The position numbers and the translations under genes are program-made. A stretch of DNA of 64,000 nucleotides from Salinisphaera sp. (GTDB lineage: Bacteria; Pseudomonadota; Gammaproteobacteria; Nevskiales; Salinisphaeraceae). This document shows, piece by piece, positions 44,966-54,445 of the stretch. The stretch covers positions 20,775-84,774 of the forward strand of contig NZ_PBYA01000034.1 of assembly GCF_002729955.1 (NCBI RefSeq). Direction: 5' to 3'. The notes beneath the pieces are model-generated. The model made no database searches, had not been told where the DNA came from, and worked only from the letters and a program-made list of their open reading frames with translations. Position 1 is the first letter of the stretch; each line of letters begins with the position of its first letter.

Positions 44966-47167
44966 CTAGTCCCAACGATAGCTCAGGCTGCCGACCACGC
45001 TGCGCGGCACGCCGTAGTTGCAGAATGAAGTCGCCTGCGAGCCGTTACAGTAGAGCTTGACCTCGTCGAAGACGTTGCGCCCCGACAGCTGTAGCGTCAC
45101 GTCGTCGAACCGATAGCGAATGGCGGCATCCACCAGCGTGGCCGAGGGATAACGCGCCTCGTTGGCGGCATCGGCGAACGAGGAGCTGGTATAGCGCAGG
45201 CCGGCGCCCAGACCCAGCCCGTCCAGCGCGGGCTGCTGGAAGCTGTAGTCGACCCACAGCTTGGCCAAATGGTCGGGGCGGTCCGGTACGCGGTTGCCGT
45301 TGGTGGTCTGGCTGCCGCCGGCCTCGATCACTTCGACCTCGTTGTAGGTATAGCTGGCAATGGCTTTCAGACCACGGGCGAGATCGATCTGGGCCGAGGC
45401 TTCAGCGCCGCGCGAGCGGGTTTCGCCGATCTGGCTCTGGACGTTCGGGCTACCCGGCAGTGCCACGGTTTCGTTCTCACGCGTGATCTCGAATGCGGCG
45501 AGTTCGAACGATGCATTCCAGCCGTCGGGACGATAGCGCAAACCGGCCTCGTACTGTTCGCCGCTGATGGGGTCCAGGCTTTCGCCGGTGACCTCGTTCA
45601 CGCCGTACTGGGGCACGAAGGATTCGCTATAACTGACATACGGGGCCAGGCCGTTGTCGGCCAGATACACCAGCCCCGCGCGCCAGGTCAGTTCATCCTG
45701 ATCGTTCTTGTCGGCGCCCAGCGATTGTTCGTCGACCCAGTCCTGGCGGGCGCCGACCGTGAGCGCCCACTTGTCCGCGAACTTCATGTGATCCTGCACG
45801 TAGAGCCCGTACTGGCTGGCTTCGGTGCCGCTTTGGTTGGGTGCGTCCGGAATGGCGAACGATTGCGTGTAGTCCGGATTGTAGAGATCGAGATCCGGCA
45901 CCGGCGCCTGATTGCCAAGGCGCAGAAAACCGGAGCTGCGGCCGTCGTAATCCAGGCTCTTGTAATCGAGGCCAACCAGCAGGCTGTGGTCGATACCGCC
46001 GAACTCGACATCGGCGATCAGACGCTGATCGGCGGTCAGGGTGTCGGCCTCGTCGTAGCGCACGCGAATATCGCGTTCGAGCGTGGTGAGGTCGGCGTTG
46101 AAAGGGTTGCCGGTGAAATAGTTTCGGAACACGTCGACGACGTCGTAATCGATCTGGCGATAGCGCACGTTCTGCTCGAAGGTAAGCCGGTCGTTGATCA
46201 GGTGCTCGAACAGATAACCAATTTCGTAAACCTCGGAATCGTAGCCGCCCAGCCCGGGCTGGCCGATATAGCGATCTTCGGGAATACGCCGGCCGTTGGT
46301 CGGGTTGGGGCGCTTCGTCCCGGCGAGGGGAAAGCCGGTCCAGTAATAGTCGGATTCGGTTTTCTGATAACGCGCGAGCAGGGTCAGCTCGGTGCGCGCG
46401 CTGGGTGTCCACGACAACGCCGGGGCGATATAGAGGCGGTCGTCGTCGATGTAATCGATGGGCGTGCCCGACTCCTGCACCAGCCCGGTCAGGCGGTAGC
46501 GCCACTTGCCTTCGCTATCGAGCCTGTCGCTGACGTCGGCCTTGAGCTGCTTGTGATGGAACGTACCCATTTCGAGCCCGATTTCGCGCAGCGGTGTGTC
46601 GGTGGGCTGTTTGGTCACCAGGTTGATGATGCCGCCGGGCTGGCCCTGGCCATAGAGCACCGAGGCCGGCCCGCGCAGCACCTCGAGACGTTCGACGCCG
46701 TAGGCCTCGATGGGGGCGTCGTAGGGCAGCCCGGCGAACAGGCGCGTACCGTCGCGATAGGTCGCATCCGCAGCAGAAAAACCGCGGATCTGGATACCGT
46801 TGCTGTCGATGACGTCGTTGTTAACGCTGTTGGCGGTATTCACGCCGGGCGCATATTCGACCGCTTCGGCCAGCGTGTCGGCACCGCGGTCCTCGATCTG
46901 GTCGCGGCCGATCACGGTGATGGACTGCGGCGATTCGATGAGTGGTATATCGGTCTTGGTGGCGGTGGCGCTGCGCTCGGCCACATAGCCCTCGACCGGC
47001 GCATCGGCGCTTTTGATACGGCCACCCTCCACGTCGATCGGCGCAAGCGACGTTGGCGTGGTGCTGGTTTGGGCGCCGGTTGCCGAAGCGGCCATGGCCA
47101 GGGCGAGCGCGCTGGCAATACGAATGTCGGCGTTTCGAAGCCCAAAACGGCTGTTACGGTCGTGCAT
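44966..47167 (-). CDS. TonB-dependent siderophore receptor
   Basis: A 733-residue receptor with a signal peptide (ALAMAASATGAQ), a TonB-box-like LAPIDVEG, a plug with TDIPLIESPQSITVIGRDQI and VERLEVLRGPASVLYGQGQPGG, and a barrel whose last strand ends SLSYRWD. The Cys pair LYCNGSQATSFCNYG near the end is typical of the FhuA/FoxA-like siderophore class. It follows the PepSY reductase by 74 bases on the same strand, pairing uptake with reductive iron release. Confidence 0.9.
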   Translation of the reverse strand: MHDRNSRFGLRNADIRIASALALAMAASATGAQTSTTPTSLAPIDVEGGRIKSADAPVEGYVAERSATATKTDIPLIESPQSITVIGRDQIEDRGADTLAEAVEYAPGVNTANSVNNDVIDSNGIQIRGFSAADATYRDGTRLFAGLPYDAPIEAYGVERLEVLRGPASVLYGQGQPGGIINLVTKQPTDTPLREIGLEMGTFHHKQLKADVSDRLDSEGKWRYRLTGLVQESGTPIDYIDDDRLYIAPALSWTPSARTELTLLARYQKTESDYYWTGFPLAGTKRPNPTNGRRIPEDRYIGQPGLGGYDSEVYEIGYLFEHLINDRLTFEQNVRYRQIDYDVVDVFRNYFTGNPFNADLTTLERDIRVRYDEADTLTADQRLIADVEFGGIDHSLLVGLDYKSLDYDGRSSGFLRLGNQAPVPDLDLYNPDYTQSFAIPDAPNQSGTEASQYGLYVQDHMKFADKWALTVGARQDWVDEQSLGADKNDQDELTWRAGLVYLADNGLAPYVSYSESFVPQYGVNEVTGESLDPISGEQYEAGLRYRPDGWNASFELAAFEITRENETVALPGSPNVQSQIGETRSRGAEASAQIDLARGLKAIASYTYNEVEVIEAGGSQTTNGNRVPDRPDHLAKLWVDYSFQQPALDGLGLGAGLRYTSSSFADAANEARYPSATLVDAAIRYRFDDVTLQLSGRNVFDEVKLYCNGSQATSFCNYGVPRSVVGSLSYRWD

Positions 47168-47241
47168 GAATCCCCCTTGAACGATATGGCTATGAAAGCG
47201 GTTTGTTATGGCCCGCCGGGCGGCGGGCGCCGGAAGGCTTG

Positions 47242-49773
47242 TTAATAGACATCCATGCGGATACGCCCGGACTCGTTGAGCCGTTCGAACAGGCGCGCGC
47301 CGAGAATGGCGACGAGCGTTTCAGTCACCCCCGTGGCCATGCCGTCGTGGCTGCCGCACACGAAGATCGCCGCCCCGTGGTCGATCCAGTCGCGCAGGCG
47401 CGGCGCGTGCTCGGCGAGGGCGTGCTGGACATAGCGGCCGTCGTCGGCGTCGCGAGAAAAAACGGCGTCGAGATGGGTGATATCGCCGTGCTGGTGCCAG
47501 GCCCGGATTTCGTCGCCGTAATAGAAGTCGACGGCACGCTGGCGTTCGCCGAATAGCAGCCAGTTGGCCTGCTGCCCGGCGTTGATGCGGGCGAGCAGAT
47601 GGCTGCGTAGCCCGGCCATGCCCGTGCCGTTGCCGATGAAGACCGCTGGCTGCTGGCGACTGTCTTCGTCGCCGCGAAAGCCGGGGTTGGTGCGCAGGCG
47701 CAGTTCGACGATATCGCCGATCGCGGCCCGCTCGATCAGCCAGCCCGAGGCCAGGCCGGTGCCGGTTTCGTGGCGGGCCAGACGAATCAGCAGCTCGATC
47801 GCGCCGTCGCCGTCGCTGACGTTGGCGATCGAGTAATCCCGGGCGGCCAGCGGTGGCAGGTCGTCGAACCAGTGCTGTAAGTCGGCGTTGTGATCCGGGG
47901 CAGCCTCCGGCAGTTGGCGATCGCCCAGGGCCGCGCGCAGCGCTAGCGTTTGGCCGGAATGCACTACGTGTCGCCCACCGTCCATACCCTGTCGTCGCAA
48001 CCAGGCATCGATAGTGGTCTGTGGATGGCGCGGGCGGATCTCGGCGATGTCGCCGGCCTGCCAGTTCGTTGCCTGGGCTTCGATCGGCTCGAGTCGCAGA
48101 TAGGCGGTCGGGGCCCCCAGGCTGGCCGGATTGGCGATACGGCGCGCGGCCAGGCGCCAGCGGTCGAATACGGGTTCGGCGTTGTCGAGGGCCGTACCGA
48201 ACAGGCCGGCCAGCGCGGCATGCCAGTCGGCCAGTGCGTGCCTGTCGGCCTTGTCGACCTCGATCGGGGCGATGAGCGTGCGCGCGCCGCGTTCGCGCAG
48301 GGCACGGTCCAGGCGACGCCCGAAGGCACAGTAGCTGTCGCCGTAATCGCTGTCGCCGAGCGAGAGCAGGGCATAGTCGAGGGCTTCCAGGCGCGGCTCG
48401 GTGGCACTGCAGAAGCGGCGATCGAAGCCACGGGCGGCCACCGGCGCGTCCCCCTCGCCATGGGTGCTCACCACGAACAGCGCCTGGCGATGTGCGGCCA
48501 GGGAAGGTGGCTGTAGTTCGTTGAGGCCGGACAGGCGTACCGCGCGCCCGCTTGCCTGCAGCGCGGCGGTGGTCTGGCTGGCGATACGCTGGGCCAGACC
48601 GCTCTGGCTGGCGTAGGCCACGAGCAACGTATCCGCGCCGGGCGGGGCATCGGCCTGAACGACCGGCGGGGCGGCGACCTGTCGTTTCATGCGTCGACGG
48701 CGCAGGTACAGCAGAAGGCCGGTCATGAAGAACACCGGCAGGCAAAAGCTGGCGAGCATCATCACCACCACGCCCGGCGTGCCGAAGAAGGCGCCCATAT
48801 GCAGCGCATACAGGCTGGCCAGCAGCTGATTGCCGGCCGGCTCGTCCGCGAACCGTGCATCGCCGAGAATCTCGCCGCTGGCCGGATGCACGAACAGCTC
48901 GTCGTCGGCATAGCGATGGAAGGCGTCGCCGGGGACGTAATGGACCTCGGCCGGGGCGCGGGCCTGTTCCGGCAGACGGATGAACACGGACTTCGCGTCT
49001 TCCAGCCGCGGCGCGAGCGATGCCCATAGGCGGTCGATATCGACATCTTCGACAGGTCGCTCGAGTTCGACCTGGACGGCCGTATCGCTTTCAAACAGGG
49101 CCTTGCCGGCGCTGCGATACCACTCGAACGACCACCACAGGCCGGTCAGCGATGCCACCAGATAGGCCAGCAGGGCCCACAGGCCGAGTACGGCATGCCA
49201 TTCGCCGGCGAGTTTGCCGCCGAGCGCACGCGGCCACAGCCAGCGCCAGGCCTGGCGCGGACGTCGTTTCCAGCGAATCCACAGACCGCTGAGCGAAAGC
49301 ACCACCAGTGCGATCGTCGAGATGCCGACGATGAGCTTGCCGGTCGCACCCGCGGCCAGGCGCTGGTGCAGCTGGCGAATCAGCCCAAACGTCCACTGGC
49401 CGCGCAGCATGCCGATGGGCTCGGCGGTGGTCGGATCGAGCATGGCGCGTTCGCCGCGCTGGCCGGTGGTCTCCGCCGTGCGATAGCCCAGAAAGACGGG
49501 GTAGGGGCGGTCCTGGCGCCAGAAGATGCTGCCCACGCTGTGGTCGGGGTGTTCGGCCTGATAGCGCGCGATCAGTTCGGGCGGGCTCAGGCGCTCCTCG
49601 CTCTGGAAGTGTGCGACCTGATCGGCGTTGAGCCCGCCGAGAATATCTTCCTGGAACGACATGAGCCCGCCGGTCACGCCGATGAGCATCAGCACCGTGC
49701 CGGCGGTGATGCCGAGCAGCCAGTGCAGCTGAAAGAGGGGGTCGAACGCCCGCAGTCGGGAGCGAAGACTCAT
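47242..49773 (-). CDS. PepSY-flavodoxin-FNR membrane reductase (siderophore reductase type)
   Basis: An 843-residue fusion. An N-terminal PepSY-associated membrane region (helices at about 18-40, 150-170, 200-220, 345-370) is followed by a flavodoxin-like domain (LLVAYASQSGLAQRIASQT, STHGEGDAPVAARGF, LSLGDSDYGDSYCAFG), then a sulfite-reductase-like FAD/NADPH module (GNGTGMAGLRSHL, VFVCGSHDGMATGV-type end). It would pass NADPH electrons across the membrane, probably to reduce ferric siderophore in the periplasm. The start is an ATG in a gap that holds a Fur box and a hairpin. Confidence 0.88.
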   Translation of the reverse strand: MSLRSRLRAFDPLFQLHWLLGITAGTVLMLIGVTGGLMSFQEDILGGLNADQVAHFQSEERLSPPELIARYQAEHPDHSVGSIFWRQDRPYPVFLGYRTAETTGQRGERAMLDPTTAEPIGMLRGQWTFGLIRQLHQRLAAGATGKLIVGISTIALVVLSLSGLWIRWKRRPRQAWRWLWPRALGGKLAGEWHAVLGLWALLAYLVASLTGLWWSFEWYRSAGKALFESDTAVQVELERPVEDVDIDRLWASLAPRLEDAKSVFIRLPEQARAPAEVHYVPGDAFHRYADDELFVHPASGEILGDARFADEPAGNQLLASLYALHMGAFFGTPGVVVMMLASFCLPVFFMTGLLLYLRRRRMKRQVAAPPVVQADAPPGADTLLVAYASQSGLAQRIASQTTAALQASGRAVRLSGLNELQPPSLAAHRQALFVVSTHGEGDAPVAARGFDRRFCSATEPRLEALDYALLSLGDSDYGDSYCAFGRRLDRALRERGARTLIAPIEVDKADRHALADWHAALAGLFGTALDNAEPVFDRWRLAARRIANPASLGAPTAYLRLEPIEAQATNWQAGDIAEIRPRHPQTTIDAWLRRQGMDGGRHVVHSGQTLALRAALGDRQLPEAAPDHNADLQHWFDDLPPLAARDYSIANVSDGDGAIELLIRLARHETGTGLASGWLIERAAIGDIVELRLRTNPGFRGDEDSRQQPAVFIGNGTGMAGLRSHLLARINAGQQANWLLFGERQRAVDFYYGDEIRAWHQHGDITHLDAVFSRDADDGRYVQHALAEHAPRLRDWIDHGAAIFVCGSHDGMATGVTETLVAILGARLFERLNESGRIRMDVY

Positions 49774-49956
49774 GTCGGCGGCCGTCCATGGGCCGCGTCT
49801 TGGGATACAGGCCGAGTGGCCGTGCGCGGGCTATATACGCACAGGCAGAGCACGGCGTCCCGCAGGACGTGCGAGCTTTTCATGATGATGGCCCCCGAAT
49901 CGAATATCGGTCGACGCCGGCTGGCGTTACCGATGGCTGTTCATCCGGCGGCTGTT

Positions 49957-49985
49957 AAAAGAGCGCGGCCCGATCCGGGCCGCGC
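49957..49985 (-). terminator. Terminator-like hairpin between Fur box and reductase
   Basis: GCGCGGCCC-GATCC-GGGCCGCGC (49963-49985) followed on the minus strand by TCTTTTAAC. It lies downstream of the Fur-box promoter and ~180 bases before the reductase start, so it would stop or attenuate transcription. Confidence 0.65.
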
Positions 49986-50048
49986 AATCCACCGAGATGA
50001 AGGTTTCCCTCCGTTCCATCAGCAACCGCTTGGATGCAAATGCGAACG
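49957..50048 (-). ncRNA. Possible Fur-controlled short RNA or attenuated leader
   Basis: Predicted from a promoter (TTGCAC, 16 bases, TAAAAT) overlapping a Fur box and ended by a strong hairpin plus T-rich stretch, giving an RNA of about 90 bases. Only a ~30-codon frame of unknown worth lies here. By analogy to RyhB/PrrF it could be an iron-sparing RNA; it could equally be the 5' leader of the reductase mRNA. Confidence 0.35.
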
Positions 50049-50057
50049 ATTCTCATT
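50039..50057. promoter_or_regulatory. Fur box (minus-strand promoter)
   Basis: AATGCGAACGATTCTCATT is a 19-base imperfect palindrome of the Fur type. It overlaps a minus-strand -10 (TAAAAT, 50055-50060). The next genes on that strand are the reductase and siderophore receptor. Confidence 0.75.
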
Positions 50058-50114
50058 TTATATACGAAGGTCGACAGTGCAAGGGTCGGGCGTAGGCGAT
50101 TAGGTCGCGCGCAA

Positions 50115-50145
50115 ACAAAAAAGGCGGCCCCGAAGGACCGCCTTT
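50115..50145 (-). terminator. Terminator after siderophore receptor
   Basis: AAAGGCGG-CCCCGAAGGA-CCGCCTTT with an A-run on the plus strand, which is a T-run for the minus-strand gene that ends 19 bases away. Confidence 0.85.
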
Positions 50146-50163
50146 CGCCGCTTCTGGCGAAGC

Positions 50164-52359
50164 CTACTGCCAGCGATAACTGACCGTGGCGGTCGTCTCG
50201 CGGCCGTAGCCGAAGTAGCAGAAGTTCGAGCTCAGGCAGGACGCCACGTACTTCTTGTCGAACACGTTCTGCATGTTAAGGCCCACGCGCCAGCCCTCGT
50301 AGGCGGGATCGAGGCCGCCCAGCTCGTAGTGCAGGGCGGCGTCGGCCACGGTGTAGTCGGGCACCTGGTTTTCGTTGTCGTTACTGACCTGCTGCTCGCC
50401 GACGTAGCGCACGCCGATACCGCCGCCCGCGCCCTTCCAGGCCCCGGTGGGCTGGGTGTAGTCGAGCCAAACCGAAGCCGTGTAGTCCGGGGTACGCTGG
50501 TATTCGTTGCCTTCGGTGTTGTCGTCCGCGCTGGTGATTTCGGAATCCAGATAGGCGGCGGCCAGCGATATATCCAGGCCGTTGGCGAGGCTGGCCTTGG
50601 TATCGAGCTCCAGGCCCCGAACCCTTACTTCGCCGGTCTGCGAGCGCGTGCCGTCCGGCTGCAGCGAGCCGGTGACGTTGGTCTGCTTGAGCTCGAAAGC
50701 GGAAAGGGTGACCAGCGTATTGGTGCCCGGCGGCTGGAACTTCACGCCGCCCTCGTACTGCTCGCCCTCGGTCGGGTCCAGCACGTCGTTACGGGTGCCG
50801 CTGGTCGCGGGCGACTGAAACGACTCGGTATAGCTCAAGAACGGCGCGATGCCGTTGTCGAAGGTATAGAGCGTGCCCAGGCGGCCGGTGAAGGCTCGGT
50901 CGGTACGGGTATCGCGATTGCTGCCGTCCGGGCCCAGCGCGGTGGTGTCGATCACGTCATAGCGCCCGCCCGCGAGCATCGTCAGACGACCGATTTTGGC
51001 CTGATCCTGCAGGTAGAAACCGATTTGATCCTGGTCGAATTCGAAGCGATTGCGCTCGATTTCAGGAATGGTCTGGTCGTGGTCCGGGTTGTCGAGCGAA
51101 AGCGGTGGCGGGGCGGTCGCCGTACCCGGACGCCCGAGGCCGTAGTAGCGATCGGCATCCAGGTTCTGATAATCGAAGCCGCCGAGCAGGGTGTGCTTGA
51201 CCGGGCCGGTATCGACATAACCGAGCAGCTGGTTGTCGACCAAAATGCCGTTGACGTTTTCCTGGGAGGCCGCCGTGCCCCGGATGAGCGTGGTCTGGTC
51301 GGCGCTCAGCCCGGAGCCGTAGACGCTGCGATAGTCGACCTCGGCATCGCGAAACCGAAAATTCTGGCGAAACTGCAGGCTGTCGTTGAACCAGTGCGAA
51401 AATTCGTAGCCGAGCTGTACCGTCTTGCGGTCGAAGCTTTCGAAGTTCTTGTCGCCGTCGTAGAAGTCGCGGGCCAGCTTGCTGCCGTCGTTCAGCGGAT
51501 CGACGGTGCCCTGATACGGCAGCGCGCCGTAGGAACCGGAATCCGGATCGTTGCGGTACTTGGCGAGCAGGGTGAGTTCGGTCGCATCGGACAGGCGCAG
51601 CGTCAGTGAGGGGGCGATCGAGAAGTTCGATGTTTCGACGGTTTCCTGCGGGCCGTTGCGCTGGCTGCCGGTGGCAACCACGCGATAGAGGGCATCGCCC
51701 TCTTCATCGAGCGTGCCGCCGATATCGAAGCCCGCGCCCAGCCGGCTGTCGTTGCCGGTTTCCAGATAGAACTCGTTGGTCTGATCTTCGGTCGGGCGCT
51801 TGGATACGAGATTGATCAGCCCGCCCGGCGGCGTCTGGCCATAGAGCACCGAGGCCGGCCCCTTGATGACCTCGACACGCTCGAGCAGGTAGGGGTCGGT
51901 CTTGGGGATGGTGTAGAAATAACCCAGCTGCTTGAGCCCGTCGAGATAGGTGTCGGGCTGGAAGCCGCGCAGCGTGAGCTGGTCGTAGCGACTGGCGACA
52001 TTGCCGCGCAGCTCCGGTACCACGCCCGATACATAGCGCAGTACCTGACGGATATCGCGTGCGTTCTGGGCCTGGATCTGGTCGGCGGCGATCACCGAAA
52101 TCGACTGCGGCGTTTCCGCGATCGACGTGTCCGTCTTGGTCGCCGACCGGGTGCGCTTGGCGGTATACCCGTCGACCGGGCTCGTGGCTGTTTCCAGCGC
52201 CGATTCCCCCTCGACCTGAATGGTGGAAAGGGTTTCGCTACCGGTCGCGCCCGTGGTGTCCTGGGCAAGGACGATGCCGCTATAAAGAAGGCTTGCCCCC
52301 AGGCTCGGCAGAAACACGAAGCGAAGCGCACGCGTTGCGCGTGTGGATGGATAGCGCAA
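50164..52359 (-). CDS. TonB-dependent siderophore receptor
   Basis: A 731-residue receptor. A signal peptide (SLLYSGIVLAQD) is followed by LSTIQVEGE as TonB box, a plug with TDTSIAETPQSISVIAADQI and VEVIKGPASVLYGQTPPGG, and a barrel ending ATVSYRWQ with the Cys pair ASCLSSNFCYFGYG. It is the same class as the receptor at 44966 but only distantly similar, so a different siderophore is likely. A Fur box lies 38 bases upstream of its ATG. Confidence 0.92.
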   Translation of the reverse strand: MRYPSTRATRALRFVFLPSLGASLLYSGIVLAQDTTGATGSETLSTIQVEGESALETATSPVDGYTAKRTRSATKTDTSIAETPQSISVIAADQIQAQNARDIRQVLRYVSGVVPELRGNVASRYDQLTLRGFQPDTYLDGLKQLGYFYTIPKTDPYLLERVEVIKGPASVLYGQTPPGGLINLVSKRPTEDQTNEFYLETGNDSRLGAGFDIGGTLDEEGDALYRVVATGSQRNGPQETVETSNFSIAPSLTLRLSDATELTLLAKYRNDPDSGSYGALPYQGTVDPLNDGSKLARDFYDGDKNFESFDRKTVQLGYEFSHWFNDSLQFRQNFRFRDAEVDYRSVYGSGLSADQTTLIRGTAASQENVNGILVDNQLLGYVDTGPVKHTLLGGFDYQNLDADRYYGLGRPGTATAPPPLSLDNPDHDQTIPEIERNRFEFDQDQIGFYLQDQAKIGRLTMLAGGRYDVIDTTALGPDGSNRDTRTDRAFTGRLGTLYTFDNGIAPFLSYTESFQSPATSGTRNDVLDPTEGEQYEGGVKFQPPGTNTLVTLSAFELKQTNVTGSLQPDGTRSQTGEVRVRGLELDTKASLANGLDISLAAAYLDSEITSADDNTEGNEYQRTPDYTASVWLDYTQPTGAWKGAGGGIGVRYVGEQQVSNDNENQVPDYTVADAALHYELGGLDPAYEGWRVGLNMQNVFDKKYVASCLSSNFCYFGYGRETTATVSYRWQ

Positions 52360-52396
52360 GATAATTCCCCCAGATAAAGCCGAAGCCGGAAAGTGT

Positions 52397-52417
52397 TATT
52401 GAGAACGATTCGCAATA
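52397..52417. promoter_or_regulatory. Fur box between receptor and lipoprotein genes
   Basis: A 21-base palindrome-like site (TATTGAGAA, CGA, TTCGCAATA). It is a good match to the Fur consensus and sits between divergent genes. It very likely represses the receptor in iron-rich cells, and the lipoprotein gene may share it. Confidence 0.8.
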
Positions 52418-52509
52418 ATAGTGCGACGCTGTCGCCTTGTATAGCGTTTGCGCTGACGCTTGCCTGCGAAACCGCTACCATCGGCAAAACCATCTTTCGG
52501 AGAATCGTC

Positions 52510-52974
52510 GTGCAGCAGACACCGAGCCTCTTAGCCGCGCGTTCGGGCGCCGCCCGATATGCCGCCTTCGCCATCGCCACCTCTATCGCGCTGGTGCTTG
52601 CCGGCTGCGGCAACAACGACGACAGCCAGAGCGCTGACGAAGCGTCCCCGAACGCCGATGCCGCAACCGCCGACGCCGACGGTTTCGTCAACGCCGATAC
52701 CATTCGCGAGCGGGTGATCGGTAATACCGTGACGGGCACGATGTCGCCCGACAGCGCCTATACCGAGTTCTATGCGCCGGACGGCACGATTCGCGGGCCG
52801 AGCTATCAGGCGCGCTGGACCATCAAAGACGATCAGATGTGCTTCGACTACGACGAAGCGCTGCAGATCGACTGCTACCGCGTGAAGATCGACGGCCGTT
52901 CGCTGGAATGGCATCGCCAGGGCGAGGTCCAGGGCAAGGGCACGCTCGTCGAGGGCAATCCAAACAACTTCTAG
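52510..52974 (+). CDS. Lipoprotein of unknown function
   Basis: A 154-residue protein. The GTG start is chosen because CGGAGA precedes it and a lipoprotein signal follows (AFAIATSIALVLAGCGNNDD, Cys at about residue 34). The mature end (GTIRGPSYQARWTIKDDQMCFDYDEALQIDCYRV) resembles small beta-barrel-like periplasmic domains with two Cys, but I cannot name the family. It is next to a Fur box, so iron control is possible. Confidence 0.72.
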   Translation: MQQTPSLLAARSGAARYAAFAIATSIALVLAGCGNNDDSQSADEASPNADAATADADGFVNADTIRERVIGNTVTGTMSPDSAYTEFYAPDGTIRGPSYQARWTIKDDQMCFDYDEALQIDCYRVKIDGRSLEWHRQGEVQGKGTLVEGNPNNF

Positions 52975-53034
52975 TGGCGTCGCCGACTTGATGCGATGGC
53001 ACGAGCGCGCCCGAGGGCGCCGACAAGGCCAGAT

Positions 53035-54249
53035 ATGACGGATATGGACAGCGCGGCCGACGCGCAAACCGGCGGCCCACGGCGCGTGGTCATGCGCGGC
53101 GAGCATCGATACACGCTGCTGGGCACCGCCCACGTCTCGCGTGCCAGCGCCGAGGAGGTGCAGCACGAAATCGAAGCCGGCGACTACGACACGGTCGCCA
53201 TCGAACTCTGCGATGCCCGTCATGCCGCGCTCACGCGTGCCGGCGAACTCGAACAGATGGATCTGTTCCAGGTGCTGCGTCAGGGCAAGGCCGGCATGGT
53301 GGCCGCCAACCTCGCGCTCGGGGCCTATCAGCAGCGTCTGGCCGATCAGTTCGGTATCGAGCCGGGCGCGGAAATGCGGGCGGCGATCAACAGCTGCGCG
53401 GCCGCCGATCTTCCGCTGGAGCTGGTCGATCGCAATATCGGTGTCACCCTGAAACGGGTGTATCGGCGTATTCCCTGGTGGCAGCGCATGAGCACCCTGG
53501 GCGCCTTGTTCGCCAGCCTGTTATCGCGCGAAAAGATCGAGGAATCCGATATCGAGCGGCTCAAGGAAGGCGACATGCTCGAATCGACCTTCAACGAGTT
53601 CGCGGCCGAATCCGCCACCATGCACGAAACGCTCATCGACGAGCGCGACCGTTACATGGCCGCCCAGCTGCTCAGGCTCAAGCCGGCGCGCCATACGCTG
53701 GTGGTGGTTGGCGCCGGCCATCTCAAAGGCCTGGCGCGCTATCTCGAAAACGGCATGGACGACCCGAATGCCGTGGTGGAAGAGCTCGATCAGGTACCGC
53801 CCGGCGCGCGCTGGGTGAAATGGATTCCCTGGGTCGTGGTCGCTCTGGTGTTCACCGGCTTCGCGATAGGGTTTTCCCGCAGCGCGGGCCTCGGCCAGCA
53901 GATGGTCATCGAATGGGTGATCATCAACGGCGCCCTGTCCGCGCTCGGCGCGGCGGCGGCGCTTGCGCACCCGTTGACGGTGGTCACTGCCTTCATCGCG
54001 GCGCCGTTGACTTCGCTCAACCCGACCATTGGCGCCGGTATGGTCACCGCTGCCGCCGAGCTGTGGCTGCGCAAGCCGCGGGTGGGCGATTTCTCCACAC
54101 TCAAGAGCGACGTGACGAAAGCCACCGGCTGGTGGAAGAACCGCGTATCGCGCACGCTGCTGGTGTTCGTGTTCTCCACCATCGGCTCGGCGGCCGGCAC
54201 CTATATCGCCGGTTTTCGTATCGTCGGCCAGCTTTTCGGCGGCGGCTGA
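53035..54249 (+). CDS. TraB/PrgY-family membrane protein
   Basis: A 404-residue protein. The N-terminal TraB/PrgY domain has YTLLGTAHVSRASAEEV, VAIELCDARHAAL, and HTLVVVGAGHLKGLARYL. Four or so C-terminal helices follow (WIPWVVVALVFTGFAIGF and LLVFVFSTIGSAAGTYI). Bacterial members are predicted membrane proteases or pheromone-shutdown-like proteins; the role here is unknown. The ATG with AAGG upstream is preferred over the longer Arg-rich start. Confidence 0.85.
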   Translation: MTDMDSAADAQTGGPRRVVMRGEHRYTLLGTAHVSRASAEEVQHEIEAGDYDTVAIELCDARHAALTRAGELEQMDLFQVLRQGKAGMVAANLALGAYQQRLADQFGIEPGAEMRAAINSCAAADLPLELVDRNIGVTLKRVYRRIPWWQRMSTLGALFASLLSREKIEESDIERLKEGDMLESTFNEFAAESATMHETLIDERDRYMAAQLLRLKPARHTLVVVGAGHLKGLARYLENGMDDPNAVVEELDQVPPGARWVKWIPWVVVALVFTGFAIGFSRSAGLGQQMVIEWVIINGALSALGAAAALAHPLTVVTAFIAAPLTSLNPTIGAGMVTAAAELWLRKPRVGDFSTLKSDVTKATGWWKNRVSRTLLVFVFSTIGSAAGTYIAGFRIVGQLFGGG

Positions 54250-54388
54250 ACCGGGTTACGGGGCCGGCGGCGCCGCGATTGGCCCGGGCGCGTCGGTTGG
54301 CTTATGCCGAAGGCCGTAAGCCAACAAGAACTGCCTGGCGGATGTTCGCAGCCACGCGGCGAGACGCGGACTGGGTGCCCTGTTCCAT

Positions 54389-54414
54389 GTTGGATTACGC
54401 TTCGCTAATCCAAC
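54389..54414. repeat. REP-like hairpin
   Basis: GTTGGATTA-CGCTTCGC-TAATCCAAC, a 9-bp stem of a type widely scattered between proteobacterial genes. The rest of 54250-54445 shows nothing. Confidence 0.45.
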
Positions 54415-54445
54415 CTACGGCCTGCGGTCCTTGCCGGGCCTGCGT

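Noticed and set aside
47211..47228. GCCCGCC-GGGC-GGCGGGC hairpin between reductase and receptor genes
   Set aside because: No T-run and the flanking genes appear to be one operon; too weak to call a terminator.
49770..49883. 37-codon frame ending in ATGA overlap with the reductase start
   Set aside because: No ribosome site, no membrane or signal feature, and low-complexity content; it may be chance in a regulatory leader.
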